Notes: a model not told the origin generated them from the sequence alone. DNA of 34,287 nt from Chloroflexota bacterium (GCA_018004935.1 JAGNBF010000087.1:1-34287), one strand, 5' to 3'. Shown: positions 23,789 through 33,700, counted from the first letter of the stretch. Program-made: numbers and translations.

Positions 23789-25318
23789 CTAGGGAGCGGC
23801 GGGTGCGTCACCGTAATTGTCCCGGTTTTCAGTCAGGATTTGGTTAGCACGGGTGGCGGCGTCGTCTAAAGCAACTTGAATATCGGTGGCCGTGCCCGCC
23901 ATAATGGCGCCAACGGCTTCATCGAGGGGGCCGTAAGCATCGGTGATGCCGGGAACAGAGGGGGGAATGAAGACTGATTCGACGGAGGGGGCGATGGCGG
24001 CCTGGGGCATAACGTCTTGAAACTCGGCACTGCTACGAACCGTGTTACTGGCGGGAATTTGCCCGGCACTGGCCCAGGTGATGGAGTTGTCAAGCAGGTA
24101 TTGGATGAAGACGCCCGCGGCCGCGTCCTTACATTCATCCACCCCACTCTGATGGGTCGGCAGGGTCAACTGGTGCGAGCCACCCCATACCGCCGGATTT
24201 GGTCCAATTTGCGGCACAGCCGTAGCCTGCCCATTAAACTCAACGCCTTCGCCGGTCACGTTGGTTGTCTGCCAAATACCATTCCAGATCATACCCACCG
24301 TACCACCCTTAAAAGAATTTAGTTCGGCATCTACTTCCAGGTTGGGTTGTGACCAGTTGGCCTGCGCCTCTTGCAACCACTGCAACGCTTGCACCCCGGC
24401 CTCACTGTTCCAGGTGGCTTCGGTACCATCTTCGTTGAACGATGCACCGCCATATTGGTAAAGCAGCATTTCAAAAATCTGGCGGATGGGGAAACCCGAG
24501 GTGAGCATGAACCCATTGTTGCCATCCTGGGTCATCGCGGTCGCGGCCGCGGCAAACTCTTCACCCGTCGTGGGTGGGCCATCCAGACCGGCCGCTTCCA
24601 GCAGGTCCGCATTGTAGAACATCGTCATGGGGTGAATATCGAGGGGAATGGAGTAACGCTGTCCGGCCACTTCACCGGCATTCCAGACACCAGCGGGGAA
24701 GTCACTGCCATCAATACCGACTTGCGCGACCATATTGTCAATGGGGCGGATAATGTTGCGGAAGGCCTGGGTAGCCACCTGGTCCGCATGGACAATGGCG
24801 ACATCAGGTAACGTATCGGACGCGGCCGCGGTGCTGAGTTGGGTGTAATATTCGCCCTGCGTGGTCATCACCACCTGAATGTTGTCGTGCGTCGCATTGA
24901 ATTCATCCACCATCTGGCCCATATAGGGGCCATCCGGGCCGGTGAAGGGATTCCAATATTGCAACTCCACGGTGCCACAATCAGCATCAGCTACCTCATC
25001 AGAGGTATCCCCCGCATTGCCTTCGTCCACATTGTTAGAACTATTTACGTTATTGCTGGTTGCGTTCGGTTCATTATTGCCGCCACAACCAGCCAGAATG
25101 AGGGTCAAAACAAGAAACATAGGAAATATGGTAAGTATAGCACTCAGGAAAAGAAAGGTGGTTCTTTGGGGTTTCGTGGGGGGCGGACAACCGTTGTGGT
25201 TGCCCCCCACGGGGCAGGCACAAGGCCAGCCCCTATATCTGCTGTCAACCCCCTGATCTCCCAAAAAACCAGAAAGGTATTGACCATAGCCTGTGTAGTG
25301 TGAGAGTATAGGTTTCAT
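23789..25318 (-). CDS. Sugar-binding lipoprotein of the ABC transporter (extracellular binding protein family 1)
   Basis: A solute-binding protein for oligosaccharides with lipobox LTLILAGC and a low-complexity N/S/D/E linker after the cysteine, then LQYWNPFTGPDGPYMGQMVDEFN and DTLPDVAIVHADQV typical of family 1 binding proteins. It delivers sugar to the two permeases encoded downstream. The start is uncertain. ATG 25318 would put the lipid cysteine at residue 77, too far for a signal peptide; ATG 25120 would leave only 11 residues before it. The DNA for residues about 22-45 is G- and C-rich and looks like inserted repeat sequence. A start near KPQRTTFLF is most natural, but only non-ATG codons are available. 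Octamers at 24117, 24543 and 24822. Confidence 0.9.
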   Translation of the reverse strand: MKPILSHYTGYGQYLSGFLGDQGVDSRYRGWPCACPVGGNHNGCPPPTKPQRTTFLFLSAILTIFPMFLVLTLILAGCGGNNEPNATSNNVNSSNNVDEGNAGDTSDEVADADCGTVELQYWNPFTGPDGPYMGQMVDEFNATHDNIQVVMTTQGEYYTQLSTAAASDTLPDVAIVHADQVATQAFRNIIRPIDNMVAQVGIDGSDFPAGVWNAGEVAGQRYSIPLDIHPMTMFYNADLLEAAGLDGPPTTGEEFAAAATAMTQDGNNGFMLTSGFPIRQIFEMLLYQYGGASFNEDGTEATWNSEAGVQALQWLQEAQANWSQPNLEVDAELNSFKGGTVGMIWNGIWQTTNVTGEGVEFNGQATAVPQIGPNPAVWGGSHQLTLPTHQSGVDECKDAAAGVFIQYLLDNSITWASAGQIPASNTVRSSAEFQDVMPQAAIAPSVESVFIPPSVPGITDAYGPLDEAVGAIMAGTATDIQVALDDAATRANQILTENRDNYGDAPAAP

Positions 25319-25622
25319 CTGTGGCCCGGCTCCCGGCTACTGACGTATCCCATAAGCTGGTGCTTCTCGTACCCCCAAACCCCGCCCCCAGGGGTGGAAA
25401 ATTTTTCTCGGCGCGGTTTCGGGGTAGACACCCCCAAATCGCGCCGGTGGGTTTCTCCCCATCCCTCTGGGATCGAGGGGGGATGGGTCTTCAACCCCAA
25501 CCTACCCCGGCTGTGGCCGCCCATAATCAGGGAAACGCGCATCCCTCTCTATCCCTCTTCGCACCCATCCTGCTTGCTTCGCCAGACCACTGTCCATTCA
25601 TATCAAGCCTTCTGAGGTCTCC
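25319..25622. other. Divergent promoter region with dual-hairpin repeat
   Basis: The gap between the binding-protein gene (leftward) and the CorC-like gene (rightward) must hold both promoters, but I cannot point to convincing boxes. It contains the dual-hairpin element 25371-25460 and further C-rich and G-rich complementary tracts to about 25520. No gene is seen. Confidence 0.55.
25371..25460. repeat. Dual-hairpin element, copy 1
   Basis: Order: ACCCCCAAACC, a short stem CCGCCCCCAGGGGTGG, an ATTTTTC tract, a longer imperfect stem (GGCGCGGTTTCGGGGT with ACCCCCAAATCGCGCC), then GGTGGGTTTCTCCCC. The same order, with a different but perfectly paired long stem, is found at 34190-34280. Confidence 0.75.
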
Positions 25623-26936
25623 ATGTTATCTGATCTATTATTTGAATCAATCATTATTCTGATACTTACCCTGGCCAATGGCCTTTTTTCCGGTTCAGAG
25701 ATCGCCATCGTTTCGGCACGCCGCAATCGCCTGGAACTACGGGCCGCCAATGGCTCGCGCGGGGCACAACAAGCACTCAGGCTGAGTGAACGCCCAGACC
25801 GGTTTATGGCTACTGTACAAGTTGGCATTACCTTGATTGGTACATTTTCGGCGGCTTTTGGTGGTGCCCGCATTGGCGATATTCTCACGGTCTGGTTAGC
25901 CCAGATACCTATTCTGCTCCCCTATGCGGAAAGCGTGTCTCTGGTCATAGTGGTTGTGGGTATTACCTATTTGTCATTGGTCATTGGCGAACTTGTGCCC
26001 AAGCAGATTGCCCTACAACATGCTGAAGAGTTTGCCCTGCGGACAGCGCCCATCATGGCCTTATTAGCCGCAATAACGCGGCCGCTGGTCGCCCTGCTTT
26101 CTCTTTCCGTCAAATTAGTATTACGTCTGCTAGGACAACAAACTGTTACCGAGAACAACATAACCCCAGAAGACATCGTCTATATGGTGCATGAGGGAAC
26201 CCAGAGTGGTGCCGTTGAGGCTGGAGAGGCCCAAATGATTCAGCGAGTGTTCAAATTTACCAATCGCCCCATAAAAACGGCGATGGTTCCCCGTACTGAA
26301 ATTGTCGCCATTGAGGTTGCCTCCCCCCTCGTACAAATAGCCGAGACCTTTATTGAAAGTGGCTATTCCCGTGTGCCCGTTTTTGAAGGCTCTCTGGAAA
26401 ATGTACTGGGGTTTCTCTATGCCAAGGACTTGATGCGTTATCTGACCCACCCAGAAGCAACAGTCAACATTCGTCATCTGCTCCGCCCGGTTAAATATGT
26501 TCTGAGTAATGATCACATAGATGACGTATTAAATATATTCCGCCGCAAGGCGACACACATGGCCCTGGTTCTGGATGAATATGGGCAGACAGCCGGGTTG
26601 GTGACTCTAGAAGATTTGTTGGAAGAGTTGGTGGGCGAAATTCGGGATGAATATGATGAGGGCGAAGAGCAACCCATTGTGCGCCGTGATGATGGGAGTT
26701 GGTTAGTAAGTGGTCTAGAAGCCTATGACAAAGTAAAGGAGCGTCTTGGTCTGCCAACAATACCGCATCTTGACGAAGAGAATTTTACAACCCTGGCGGG
26801 GTTGATTCTCGTACTGCATAAGGAACTGCCTAAGGTAGGTGAAAAAGTCAAACTGGGGAGTTTTACTTTAGAAGTAGTGGATATGGATGGTCGCCGGGTG
26901 GATAAGGTGCTGATTTATCAAAACCAGGATGACTAA
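25623..26936 (+). CDS. CorC/HlyC-type membrane protein (CNNM, CBS pair, CorC_HlyC domains)
   Basis: A 437-residue protein of the UPF0053 family. Residues 1-190 form the DUF21/CNNM membrane domain (NGLFSGSEIAIVSARRNRLE, GELVPKQIALQHAE); residues about 210-335 contain two CBS domains (TAMVPRTEIVAIE, YSRVPVFEGSLENVLGFLYAKDL, MALVLDEYGQTAGLVTLEDLLEELVGEI); residues about 350-430 are the CorC_HlyC transporter-associated domain. Related proteins take part in magnesium or cobalt movement. GGTCTCC precedes the ATG and the ribosome binding site is weak (TTCTGAGG). The stop is two bases from that of the convergent CHAT remnant. Codon use is less C-rich than in the operons around it; one GCGGCCGC at 26078. 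Confidence 0.95.
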   Translation: MLSDLLFESIIILILTLANGLFSGSEIAIVSARRNRLELRAANGSRGAQQALRLSERPDRFMATVQVGITLIGTFSAAFGGARIGDILTVWLAQIPILLPYAESVSLVIVVVGITYLSLVIGELVPKQIALQHAEEFALRTAPIMALLAAITRPLVALLSLSVKLVLRLLGQQTVTENNITPEDIVYMVHEGTQSGAVEAGEAQMIQRVFKFTNRPIKTAMVPRTEIVAIEVASPLVQIAETFIESGYSRVPVFEGSLENVLGFLYAKDLMRYLTHPEATVNIRHLLRPVKYVLSNDHIDDVLNIFRRKATHMALVLDEYGQTAGLVTLEDLLEELVGEIRDEYDEGEEQPIVRRDDGSWLVSGLEAYDKVKERLGLPTIPHLDEENFTTLAGLILVLHKELPKVGEKVKLGSFTLEVVDMDGRRVDKVLIYQNQDD

Positions 26937-26938
26937 CC

Positions 26939-27715
26939 TCAGGGGGAGGGACAGGTGAGGGTGTAGGGTTCATAGACCTGTCGCCCGTGGAAGGTCACGG
27001 GTTCCCCATTCACCCCCCAGGCAACCCCATTGGTAAGTGTGGCGATGGCAGGGTCTTCCTGGCCGCGGCCGCGTACCGACCACGTTGCCCCACTGTGTTC
27101 CCATAGCACCAACTCATTGGCCTGAGTCAGCACCGCCAGAGCCGTCCCTTCCCGGTTAAACGCCATTTTGGCCACAGGAGCCTCGTGGGTCAGGGTGGTC
27201 ACAATTTGTTTTTGGGTCGTATCAACCAGAAACAGTTGCCCCGTGTCATCACTAAACGCCACCAACTCCGCATGGGGAATCTCGGCCAGGGCGGTGTGTA
27301 GACCGGCCATGTTCTCTTCGGTGTCGAAGTGGGTCAGGTTGAACCGGTTGCCCTCGGCGGGGCTGGCGATGACCACCAGGGCACGCAGGTCACGGCGACC
27401 GATGGGGGGAAAGCGGCGGTCAGTGAGGCTGGGCAGGTAGCGGGAGTAGAGGACGCGCTGATCCAGGGCCAGCAAATGCCAATCATCACCGGCACTATCG
27501 GGCACGCAGAGCCGCTCCCAGCGTAACGCCCGTAAATCGGTGTCCTCGATGACCAGCAACAGGCGCAAATTGTCCTGGCTTTGCGCTCGGGCCTGCATAA
27601 AGCTATCACGGATGGCGGCGAGGAAATTACCGGACTGGCTATATTCGCTGATGACGGGGAAATGGGTGGGCGTCGCGGCCGCGGGTCATTGGATGACGAT
27701 TTCCAGGACGTTCAT
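26939..27715 (-). pseudogene. Broken CHAT/WD40 protein gene
   Basis: From ATG 27715 the frame reads MNVLEIVIQ and then TGA (27686-27688); after this stop the same frame stays open for about 250 codons. The sequence next to the stop encodes the N-terminal part of a CHAT (caspase-like) domain: FPVISEYSQSGNFLAAIRDSF, RLLLVIEDTDLRALRWERLC, LPSLTDRRF, LRALVVIASPAEG. It then changes abruptly, near AEIPHAELVAFSDD, into WD40-type repeats (DDTGQLFLVDTTQKQIVTTLTHEAPVAKMAFNREGTALAVLTQANELVLWEH). The catalytic His/Cys half of CHAT is missing. Typical intact proteins of this kind have several hundred more residues. So an early stop plus an internal deletion fusing the two domains is the best explanation. 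A GCGGCCGC (27675) lies beside the stop. Confidence 0.78.
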
Positions 27716-28584
27716 GGGACACCTGTGGGGAGGAAGAGAGTGGGAGATTGGGTTGCGGCCGCAATACTACAAAGGAACGGTTGCCTTGTCTAATAGATTA
27801 AACCCGCCTCAGCAATTCTCAATTTTCCGAACGATGACTAAGGCTCTTGATGAGAGAATTTTATTCTAACCAAGCTCAAACTTTTTTCCCCATCAACAAA
27901 CGGGACGAAAAATTAAACCATGTTACAATATTCCCATTGACTAAAAAGGAATATTTCATAGTGCAAATCTGTCTGCTGTCCCGTTTGCAGGGGATGAGCA
28001 CGGAAATTCGGGGCAAAAACCAACGCTTTAGGAATGTGCGTCGGCAATAGGTCACGGTGCCGTTGTAACAGGCCAAAGGAATAGCTTCTGCGGCCGCAAC
28101 GGAACATGACACGCATCGCCAACAGCACCAAAAACCGCAAGCGGTAAACCTTTGCCCTGTGGTAATGCGGTATGCGCCCGTTAAGGGGAATTGCCCACTG
28201 AGGAATTGGTGGAGCAACTAACGGTGTCGCGGCCGCGGATGGTCAGTGCCAGTTTCGGGGAAATCGGCGTGGTTCAAAAGTCGGCAAATGGTGCTTAACA
28301 GTTTGTAGGGCGATTTTGTAAATCGCCCACGAGACGATTTACAAAATCGTCCTACAAATTTGTAAAGCTGACCTGAACCATGCCGGGAAATCTCACTCGT
28401 AATTCACCCAAAACAGTTCTTAACCCACCGGGCTACGGTCGGTTAGATCAATATCATCTCGTTTTTTAACGACGACAAACCTTGCGCTTCGTAGCATTGG
28501 TAGACGCTTCGTGTCATCCAGTCCCGCTCCCTGGCGTCAGGTTCATCGTCGTGATTAACCCTTGTCAGCAAAATTGGAGGAAAA
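27716..28584. other. Long spacer without a supported gene
   Basis: The 869 bases before the large beta-helix gene contain three GCGGCCGC octamers (27755, 28090, 28229) and the palindrome at 28302-28358. Short open frames on both strands at 27850-28220 show no family motif and no good start, though the stretch 27960-28240 has a coding-like composition and could be a decayed gene. A ribosome binding site GGAGG (28575-28579) belongs to the next gene. Confidence 0.6.
28302..28358. repeat. TTTGTAG-family nested palindrome, copy at 28 kb
   Basis: TTTGTAGGGCGATTTTGTAA pairs over its full length with the complementary right half ending in CGTCCTACAAA; each half can also fold on itself (CGATTTTGTAAATCG, CGATTTACAAAATCG). 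Same family as 3702-3757. Confidence 0.9.
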
Positions 28585-31500
28585 ATGTTGGTTCGCCGCT
28601 CTCACACCTTGCCCTGGATACTCTTGTTGTTCCTTTCCCTAGTCCTTTTTTCGTCGGGGCAAAAAGCCCTGGCGGCCCCCAACGTGACACGAACGGTCAA
28701 TGGGGGCGGGGGCGGAGATTATCTCACCCTCAAAGCCGCCTTCGACGACATCAACGCCGGTCTCTTAACCGGTGACATCATATTGGATGTCACGGGCGAT
28801 ACCACCGAAACAGCTCCCGCTGTCCTCAATGCCAGTGGCTCCGGAGCCGCTTCCTACACCTCGGTTCTCGTTCAACCTTCGGGCGGCGCCGCCCGTACCA
28901 TCAGTGGCGCTATCGTCGCCGGTAGCCCGCTCATTGACCTGAACGGAGCCGACAATGTCACCATCAATGGTCTAAACACCGGCGGCAATACGCTGACAAT
29001 TGCCAATACCACCGTATCGGCGACATCTGGCACCAGTACCATCCGCTTCATCGGTGGGGCCACCAGCAACACCATCACCAATGCCAACATTCAAGGGTCG
29101 GGCACGATGAGTGTAGCCACCAACGGCGCGGTCATCTTCTTCAGCACCGACGCTCTCACAGCCAACGGCAACGACAACAATACCATTTCCAACAACAACA
29201 TTGGCCCTGCGGGGGCGAACTTGCCGACTAAGGGCATCTTGTGCAACGGCTCAACCACTACCACGGCTATCGGCAACAGTGGTGTCCTGGTTACAAACAA
29301 TAACATCTTCGACTTCTTCGGTGCCGCTGTCACCAGTTCCGGCATTGCCAGCAACGGCGGTTGCAACACCTGGACGATCACCAACAACCGGCTCTACCAA
29401 ACCGGCACACGCACCTGGACAACAGGGGCGAGCCACCGGGCGATTGACATTGGCAACACGTCGGCGACTTCTGGTGCCCAAGGTTTTACGATCACTGGCA
29501 ACATCATCGGTTACGCTTCCAGCACCCAGACCGGTACGTACACCCTGACAGGCTCAACCGGCAAGTTTCAAGGGATCGTCTTCAACGGCATTACCGGCGG
29601 CACACTTTCCGACATCAGCAACAACACCATTGCCTCTGTGAGCCTGACGGGGGTGACATCGAACGGCACAAGCACATCCAGCCCCTTTCTGGGTATTCTG
29701 GTGACAAATGGGGTTGCTAATACCAACAACAATACGATTGGCAGTCAATCGGCGACAGGGTCTTTGACCTTCTCCACCAATTCGACCGCCACGACCGATG
29801 TGCATGGCATCTACAACTTCAGCCTGAACACCTGGACGGCTACCGGCAACAACATTGGCGGCATTGCCGTAACCAACGCCGCGGCTTCGGGTACGTATAT
29901 CATTTACGGGTTGCGAGCGAATACCGGGACGACGGTGAGTTTTACGGCGACCTCGAACAACATTGGCGGCACAGTTGCCAACTCCATTCAACTTACCGCC
30001 ACCGGTACTGCTTCGCAAGTGATCGGGATGCATACCTCAAATGCCCCGGCCCTGTTTACAGCCAACACTATCCGCAACCTGACCACCAACATCGGTACGG
30101 GCACGACAACAACGGCCTCGGTGATTGGGATCAACGTTACGACGGCAACGCCCAATCATACGTTATCGCAGAATACCATCTATAACTTGAGCAACACCAA
30201 TGCCACGGCCGCCAGTGTGGTGACGGGGATCCAGTTCACCGGAAGTACGGCTAATGTGGTGGAAAGAAACCTGATTTATGGGCTGACGGTGGCGACCAAC
30301 AGCGCGGCCGCGGAAGTCAATGGCATCCGGGTGGCAGGTGGTACGACCATCTACCGGAACAACATGATTGCTCTGGGCGCGGGGATTGCCAATGCCATCG
30401 GCGCGGCCGCGACCAACAGTTCAACAGTTGGGATTGTGGGGATCAACGAATTTTTAGGCACCGACCAGTTTTTCCACAACAGCGTGTATATCGGGGGCAC
30501 GGCCACAGCGGGTACGGGTAGCTCCTATGCGTTCAACGGCGTACAGACAACCAATACCCGTTCGTTCCGCGATAACATTTTCTTCAATGGGCGCACCAAC
30601 AGCGGAGCCACGGGCAAACATTACGCCATCAAGATCAACGGCACAACGCCCAACCCAACCGGTTTGACCCTCAATAACAACATCTACTTTGCCAACGGAA
30701 CCGGCGCGGTTTTTGGTTTCTTCAACGGGGCGGATGTGGCGAACCTGGCGGCCTGGAAAGTGGCAGTCGGCCAGGACGGGAGCAGTTTTGAGGCCAATCC
30801 TCAGTACAACGATCCCACCAATGCGGTTCCTGATCTACACCTGCATCCCACCAACCCCACAGTAGCCGAAGGGAATGGTGTAGACCTGGGGGTAACGAAT
30901 GATTATGATGGTCAAACCCGTAGCACCCTGACCCCGGTAGATATTGGGGGCGATGCGGGCAACTTCATTGGCCTTGATCTTCTGGGACCCACGATCAGCT
31001 ATACCGCGTTGGGCAATACCGCCCTGACAACGGATCGGGTCCTCGTCGCCACCCTCACCGACGTGACCGGTGTGCCCACTTCCGGTGGTTTGCAACCGCG
31101 CATCTATTATAAAAAGGGGTTAGCGGGAGCCTGGTTCTCCTCACAAGGGGTACTTGCCAGTGGCACGGGCACGAATGGAACCTGGAATTTCACCATTGTG
31201 GCGGCCGATATGGGTGGTGTTGCTGCCGCGGACACCATCTATTACTATGTGATTGCTCAAGATACCCTGGGGAACCTGGCCTCGAACCCGGCGGGAGTTG
31301 TGGCTTCGGATGTTAATACCGTCATAACACCCCCAACCACGCCCAACAGCTATCTCATCGTAGCCGCCTTCAACGGCTCTTATGATGTGGGCGTCGGGCA
31401 AACTTATACCTCACTGACCAATGCCGGGGGCATTTTCGAAGCCATCAATGCCGGTGCTTTAACCGGCAACGTCGTGATCAACATCGTGTCAGACCTGAGT

Positions 31501-33699
31501 GGTGAACTGGGCACAAATGCCCTGAACCAGTGGCCGGAAGATGGGGTCGGTGGTTATACCATTCTCATTAAACCCAGCGGTGGGCCGCGCCTTGTCACCG
31601 GGAGTATTAACGGGGCTTTAATTCGGTTATTTGGTGCTGACCGGGTACGCCTTGACGGTTCAACGGCGGCCACCTTAACGGAAGTTGTGGGCGGGACACC
31701 CGCCCTGCGCGAACTCACCATTCAAAACACCAATATCGGTACATCGGCCGCCGTCATTGCTGTGCAAAGCGGCACCAATGGGGCACAAAACAACACGATT
31801 AAAAATGTGAACGTCATCGGGCAAGACCCCACCACAACTCTGATTGGTATTGCCCTGGGCGGCAACACGGTAGGAACAGTAGGCACAGACAACGATGGCA
31901 ACCGGATTGAAAACTGTACTGTACAAAAAGCGATTTATGGGATTTACGCGGCTGGGCAGAACGCCACCAACCCCAACACCGGTACTGTGATTACCATGAA
32001 TGATCTCACCGCTACAGGAACCAACCGGGTACGCCGCGTCGGGATTCTCGTCTTTAATGAGGATGGCATACAAATCACGGAAAATAGTATTGGGGGATTA
32101 GACACAAACGAATCGGCCGATGCCATTGGGATTGGGGTAGGCATACAAGGGATTGACGCAACCATCACCACCAGTGGCGGCGTTATCAATGCCCTGATTA
32201 CCAACAACAAAGTCAATGGTGTTGCCAGTATCAGCACAACCGGTTTCTCGGCCGTCGGGATTGCCCTGGCGGGTGGGACAGGTAGTAATACCCTGGCCAA
32301 CAACATGATCACAGGTGTGACCGCGCCCGCGACTTCGCCCGATCTTGTGGCTGGGATTTTCGTGGCTGGCGTAACTGGCTCAACCTCACGCCTTTACTAC
32401 AACTCGGTTTCCATGACAGGGGATCGCGGGACGGTTGCCACCCAAATGCCCAGTTATGGTTTGGCTGTTACTGGTACGGATCCGACGGTGATTTTGCGCA
32501 ATAACATCTTCTACACCACCCAAACGGCCAGCGGCGGTGGGGTCAATGCCAAGAGCTATGCCCTGGGCATGGTGACAACCACGTTTGTCAACCTGGACTC
32601 GAACAACAATATCTTCTGGTCCACAGGGGCGAATGACGGTGGGTTCCGTTCCGCGTCGCTGGGGGCAGGTACAGGCACCGATTATGCTACGTTGGCATTA
32701 TGGCAAGCGGCCGTCAGTGATGATAGTAGTTCGGTTGAAGCAGACCCGTTGTTTACCTCAACGAGCGATTTGAGCGTGGTGGTTGGCACAGGGTATGACC
32801 CAGCTTCGCCCGCTTCTAACCGGGGTGTAACCGTACCTGGGTTTAGCAGTGATATGAACGGAGTAGATGTACGCGATGCCTCCCGGCCAGATATTGGCGC
32901 AGATGAGTTTGTAGTGAATCGCACGTTGTCTATCACGGGAACATTACCCGGCGGACTCAATGGCCGTTACGACAACATCACCGTCACCCAATATCAGGCG
33001 AATGCCGGAGGGTTGTTAGACTTCAACGGCAACCTGAACGTAAATGCCGGAGCACAGTTTAATCTGGCGACTTACGGCCTCTCAGTCGAGGGAACGATCA
33101 CCAATAATGGCACTCTGCAACAGACCCAGGATGTCGTCGCTTCAGCTACGACGCGCTTCCTGTACATCACCAATGTCGCTGGAGCCAGTGCCAAATATTA
33201 TGGTGTGGACATTACCACTGCGGGCGTGGCGATGGGCAACACAACTGTCAAAATCCTGGGTAACCAGGCAGGCGGTTGTGCCGTTTTGTCCGGGGTTATG
33301 AACCGTTGTTTCGACATAACACCAACGACAGCCACACCGGTCACGATGCGTCTATGGTTCACCGAAGCGGAACGGAACAGCGCCCCCGCGAATGCGGCGA
33401 GGTTATGGCACTGGGATGGTTTGGCGTGGGGATTGGTAGGGAACAACCACCAATATTCCGAGACGGGCGCAACCTGTATCAGTGGAAGTGGAACAGCGTG
33501 TTGGTCTCAGGCAGACAATGTGTCATCGTTTTCACCGTTTATTCTGAGAGCAGACGGTTCACCCACAGCCATCCAGTTGCAGAAATTGGCGGTTTCCTCT
33601 GCGGATGCCCATATGGTTTTCGTGTTGGTTATAGGGATTGGGTTATTGGTGTTGACAGCCTGGATTTTGCGGAGTCGTTCACGCGTCTTCAGTCAATAA
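28585..33699 (+). CDS. Giant secreted parallel beta-helix protein with C-terminal membrane anchor
   Basis: A 1704-residue surface protein. It starts with a signal peptide (basic MLVRRSH, hydrophobic WILLLFLSLVLFSS, cleavage near ALA-AP at 30/31) and ends with a membrane helix (MVFVLVIGIGLLVLTAWIL) followed by RSRSR, so it is secreted and held at the membrane. The bulk is Asn/Thr/Gly-rich with ITNNxI, NTITNANI, TGNIIG, NNTI turns typical of right-handed beta-helix folds. Two copies of an opening module, each with LTG-D/N-I/V-I and QPSGG or KPSGG then LFGAD/LNGAD, occur at about residues 42-130 and 927-1020, separated by a fibronectin-like or Ig-like segment (about 800-912). Start: GGAGG five bases before ATG. 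Role is probably adhesion or polysaccharide binding/cleavage; no catalytic motif is recognised. Only two octamers (30304, 30403). Confidence 0.9.
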   Translation: MLVRRSHTLPWILLLFLSLVLFSSGQKALAAPNVTRTVNGGGGGDYLTLKAAFDDINAGLLTGDIILDVTGDTTETAPAVLNASGSGAASYTSVLVQPSGGAARTISGAIVAGSPLIDLNGADNVTINGLNTGGNTLTIANTTVSATSGTSTIRFIGGATSNTITNANIQGSGTMSVATNGAVIFFSTDALTANGNDNNTISNNNIGPAGANLPTKGILCNGSTTTTAIGNSGVLVTNNNIFDFFGAAVTSSGIASNGGCNTWTITNNRLYQTGTRTWTTGASHRAIDIGNTSATSGAQGFTITGNIIGYASSTQTGTYTLTGSTGKFQGIVFNGITGGTLSDISNNTIASVSLTGVTSNGTSTSSPFLGILVTNGVANTNNNTIGSQSATGSLTFSTNSTATTDVHGIYNFSLNTWTATGNNIGGIAVTNAAASGTYIIYGLRANTGTTVSFTATSNNIGGTVANSIQLTATGTASQVIGMHTSNAPALFTANTIRNLTTNIGTGTTTTASVIGINVTTATPNHTLSQNTIYNLSNTNATAASVVTGIQFTGSTANVVERNLIYGLTVATNSAAAEVNGIRVAGGTTIYRNNMIALGAGIANAIGAAATNSSTVGIVGINEFLGTDQFFHNSVYIGGTATAGTGSSYAFNGVQTTNTRSFRDNIFFNGRTNSGATGKHYAIKINGTTPNPTGLTLNNNIYFANGTGAVFGFFNGADVANLAAWKVAVGQDGSSFEANPQYNDPTNAVPDLHLHPTNPTVAEGNGVDLGVTNDYDGQTRSTLTPVDIGGDAGNFIGLDLLGPTISYTALGNTALTTDRVLVATLTDVTGVPTSGGLQPRIYYKKGLAGAWFSSQGVLASGTGTNGTWNFTIVAADMGGVAAADTIYYYVIAQDTLGNLASNPAGVVASDVNTVITPPTTPNSYLIVAAFNGSYDVGVGQTYTSLTNAGGIFEAINAGALTGNVVINIVSDLSGELGTNALNQWPEDGVGGYTILIKPSGGPRLVTGSINGALIRLFGADRVRLDGSTAATLTEVVGGTPALRELTIQNTNIGTSAAVIAVQSGTNGAQNNTIKNVNVIGQDPTTTLIGIALGGNTVGTVGTDNDGNRIENCTVQKAIYGIYAAGQNATNPNTGTVITMNDLTATGTNRVRRVGILVFNEDGIQITENSIGGLDTNESADAIGIGVGIQGIDATITTSGGVINALITNNKVNGVASISTTGFSAVGIALAGGTGSNTLANNMITGVTAPATSPDLVAGIFVAGVTGSTSRLYYNSVSMTGDRGTVATQMPSYGLAVTGTDPTVILRNNIFYTTQTASGGGVNAKSYALGMVTTTFVNLDSNNNIFWSTGANDGGFRSASLGAGTGTDYATLALWQAAVSDDSSSVEADPLFTSTSDLSVVVGTGYDPASPASNRGVTVPGFSSDMNGVDVRDASRPDIGADEFVVNRTLSITGTLPGGLNGRYDNITVTQYQANAGGLLDFNGNLNVNAGAQFNLATYGLSVEGTITNNGTLQQTQDVVASATTRFLYITNVAGASAKYYGVDITTAGVAMGNTTVKILGNQAGGCAVLSGVMNRCFDITPTTATPVTMRLWFTEAERNSAPANAARLWHWDGLAWGLVGNNHQYSETGATCISGSGTACWSQADNVSSFSPFILRADGSPTAIQLQKLAVSSADAHMVFVLVIGIGLLVLTAWILRSRSRVFSQ

Positions 33700-33700
33700 G

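Noticed and set aside
27850-28217. Short open frames on both strands in the spacer before the beta-helix gene
   Set aside because: No motif, no start signal, and competing frames on both strands; at best a decayed gene.
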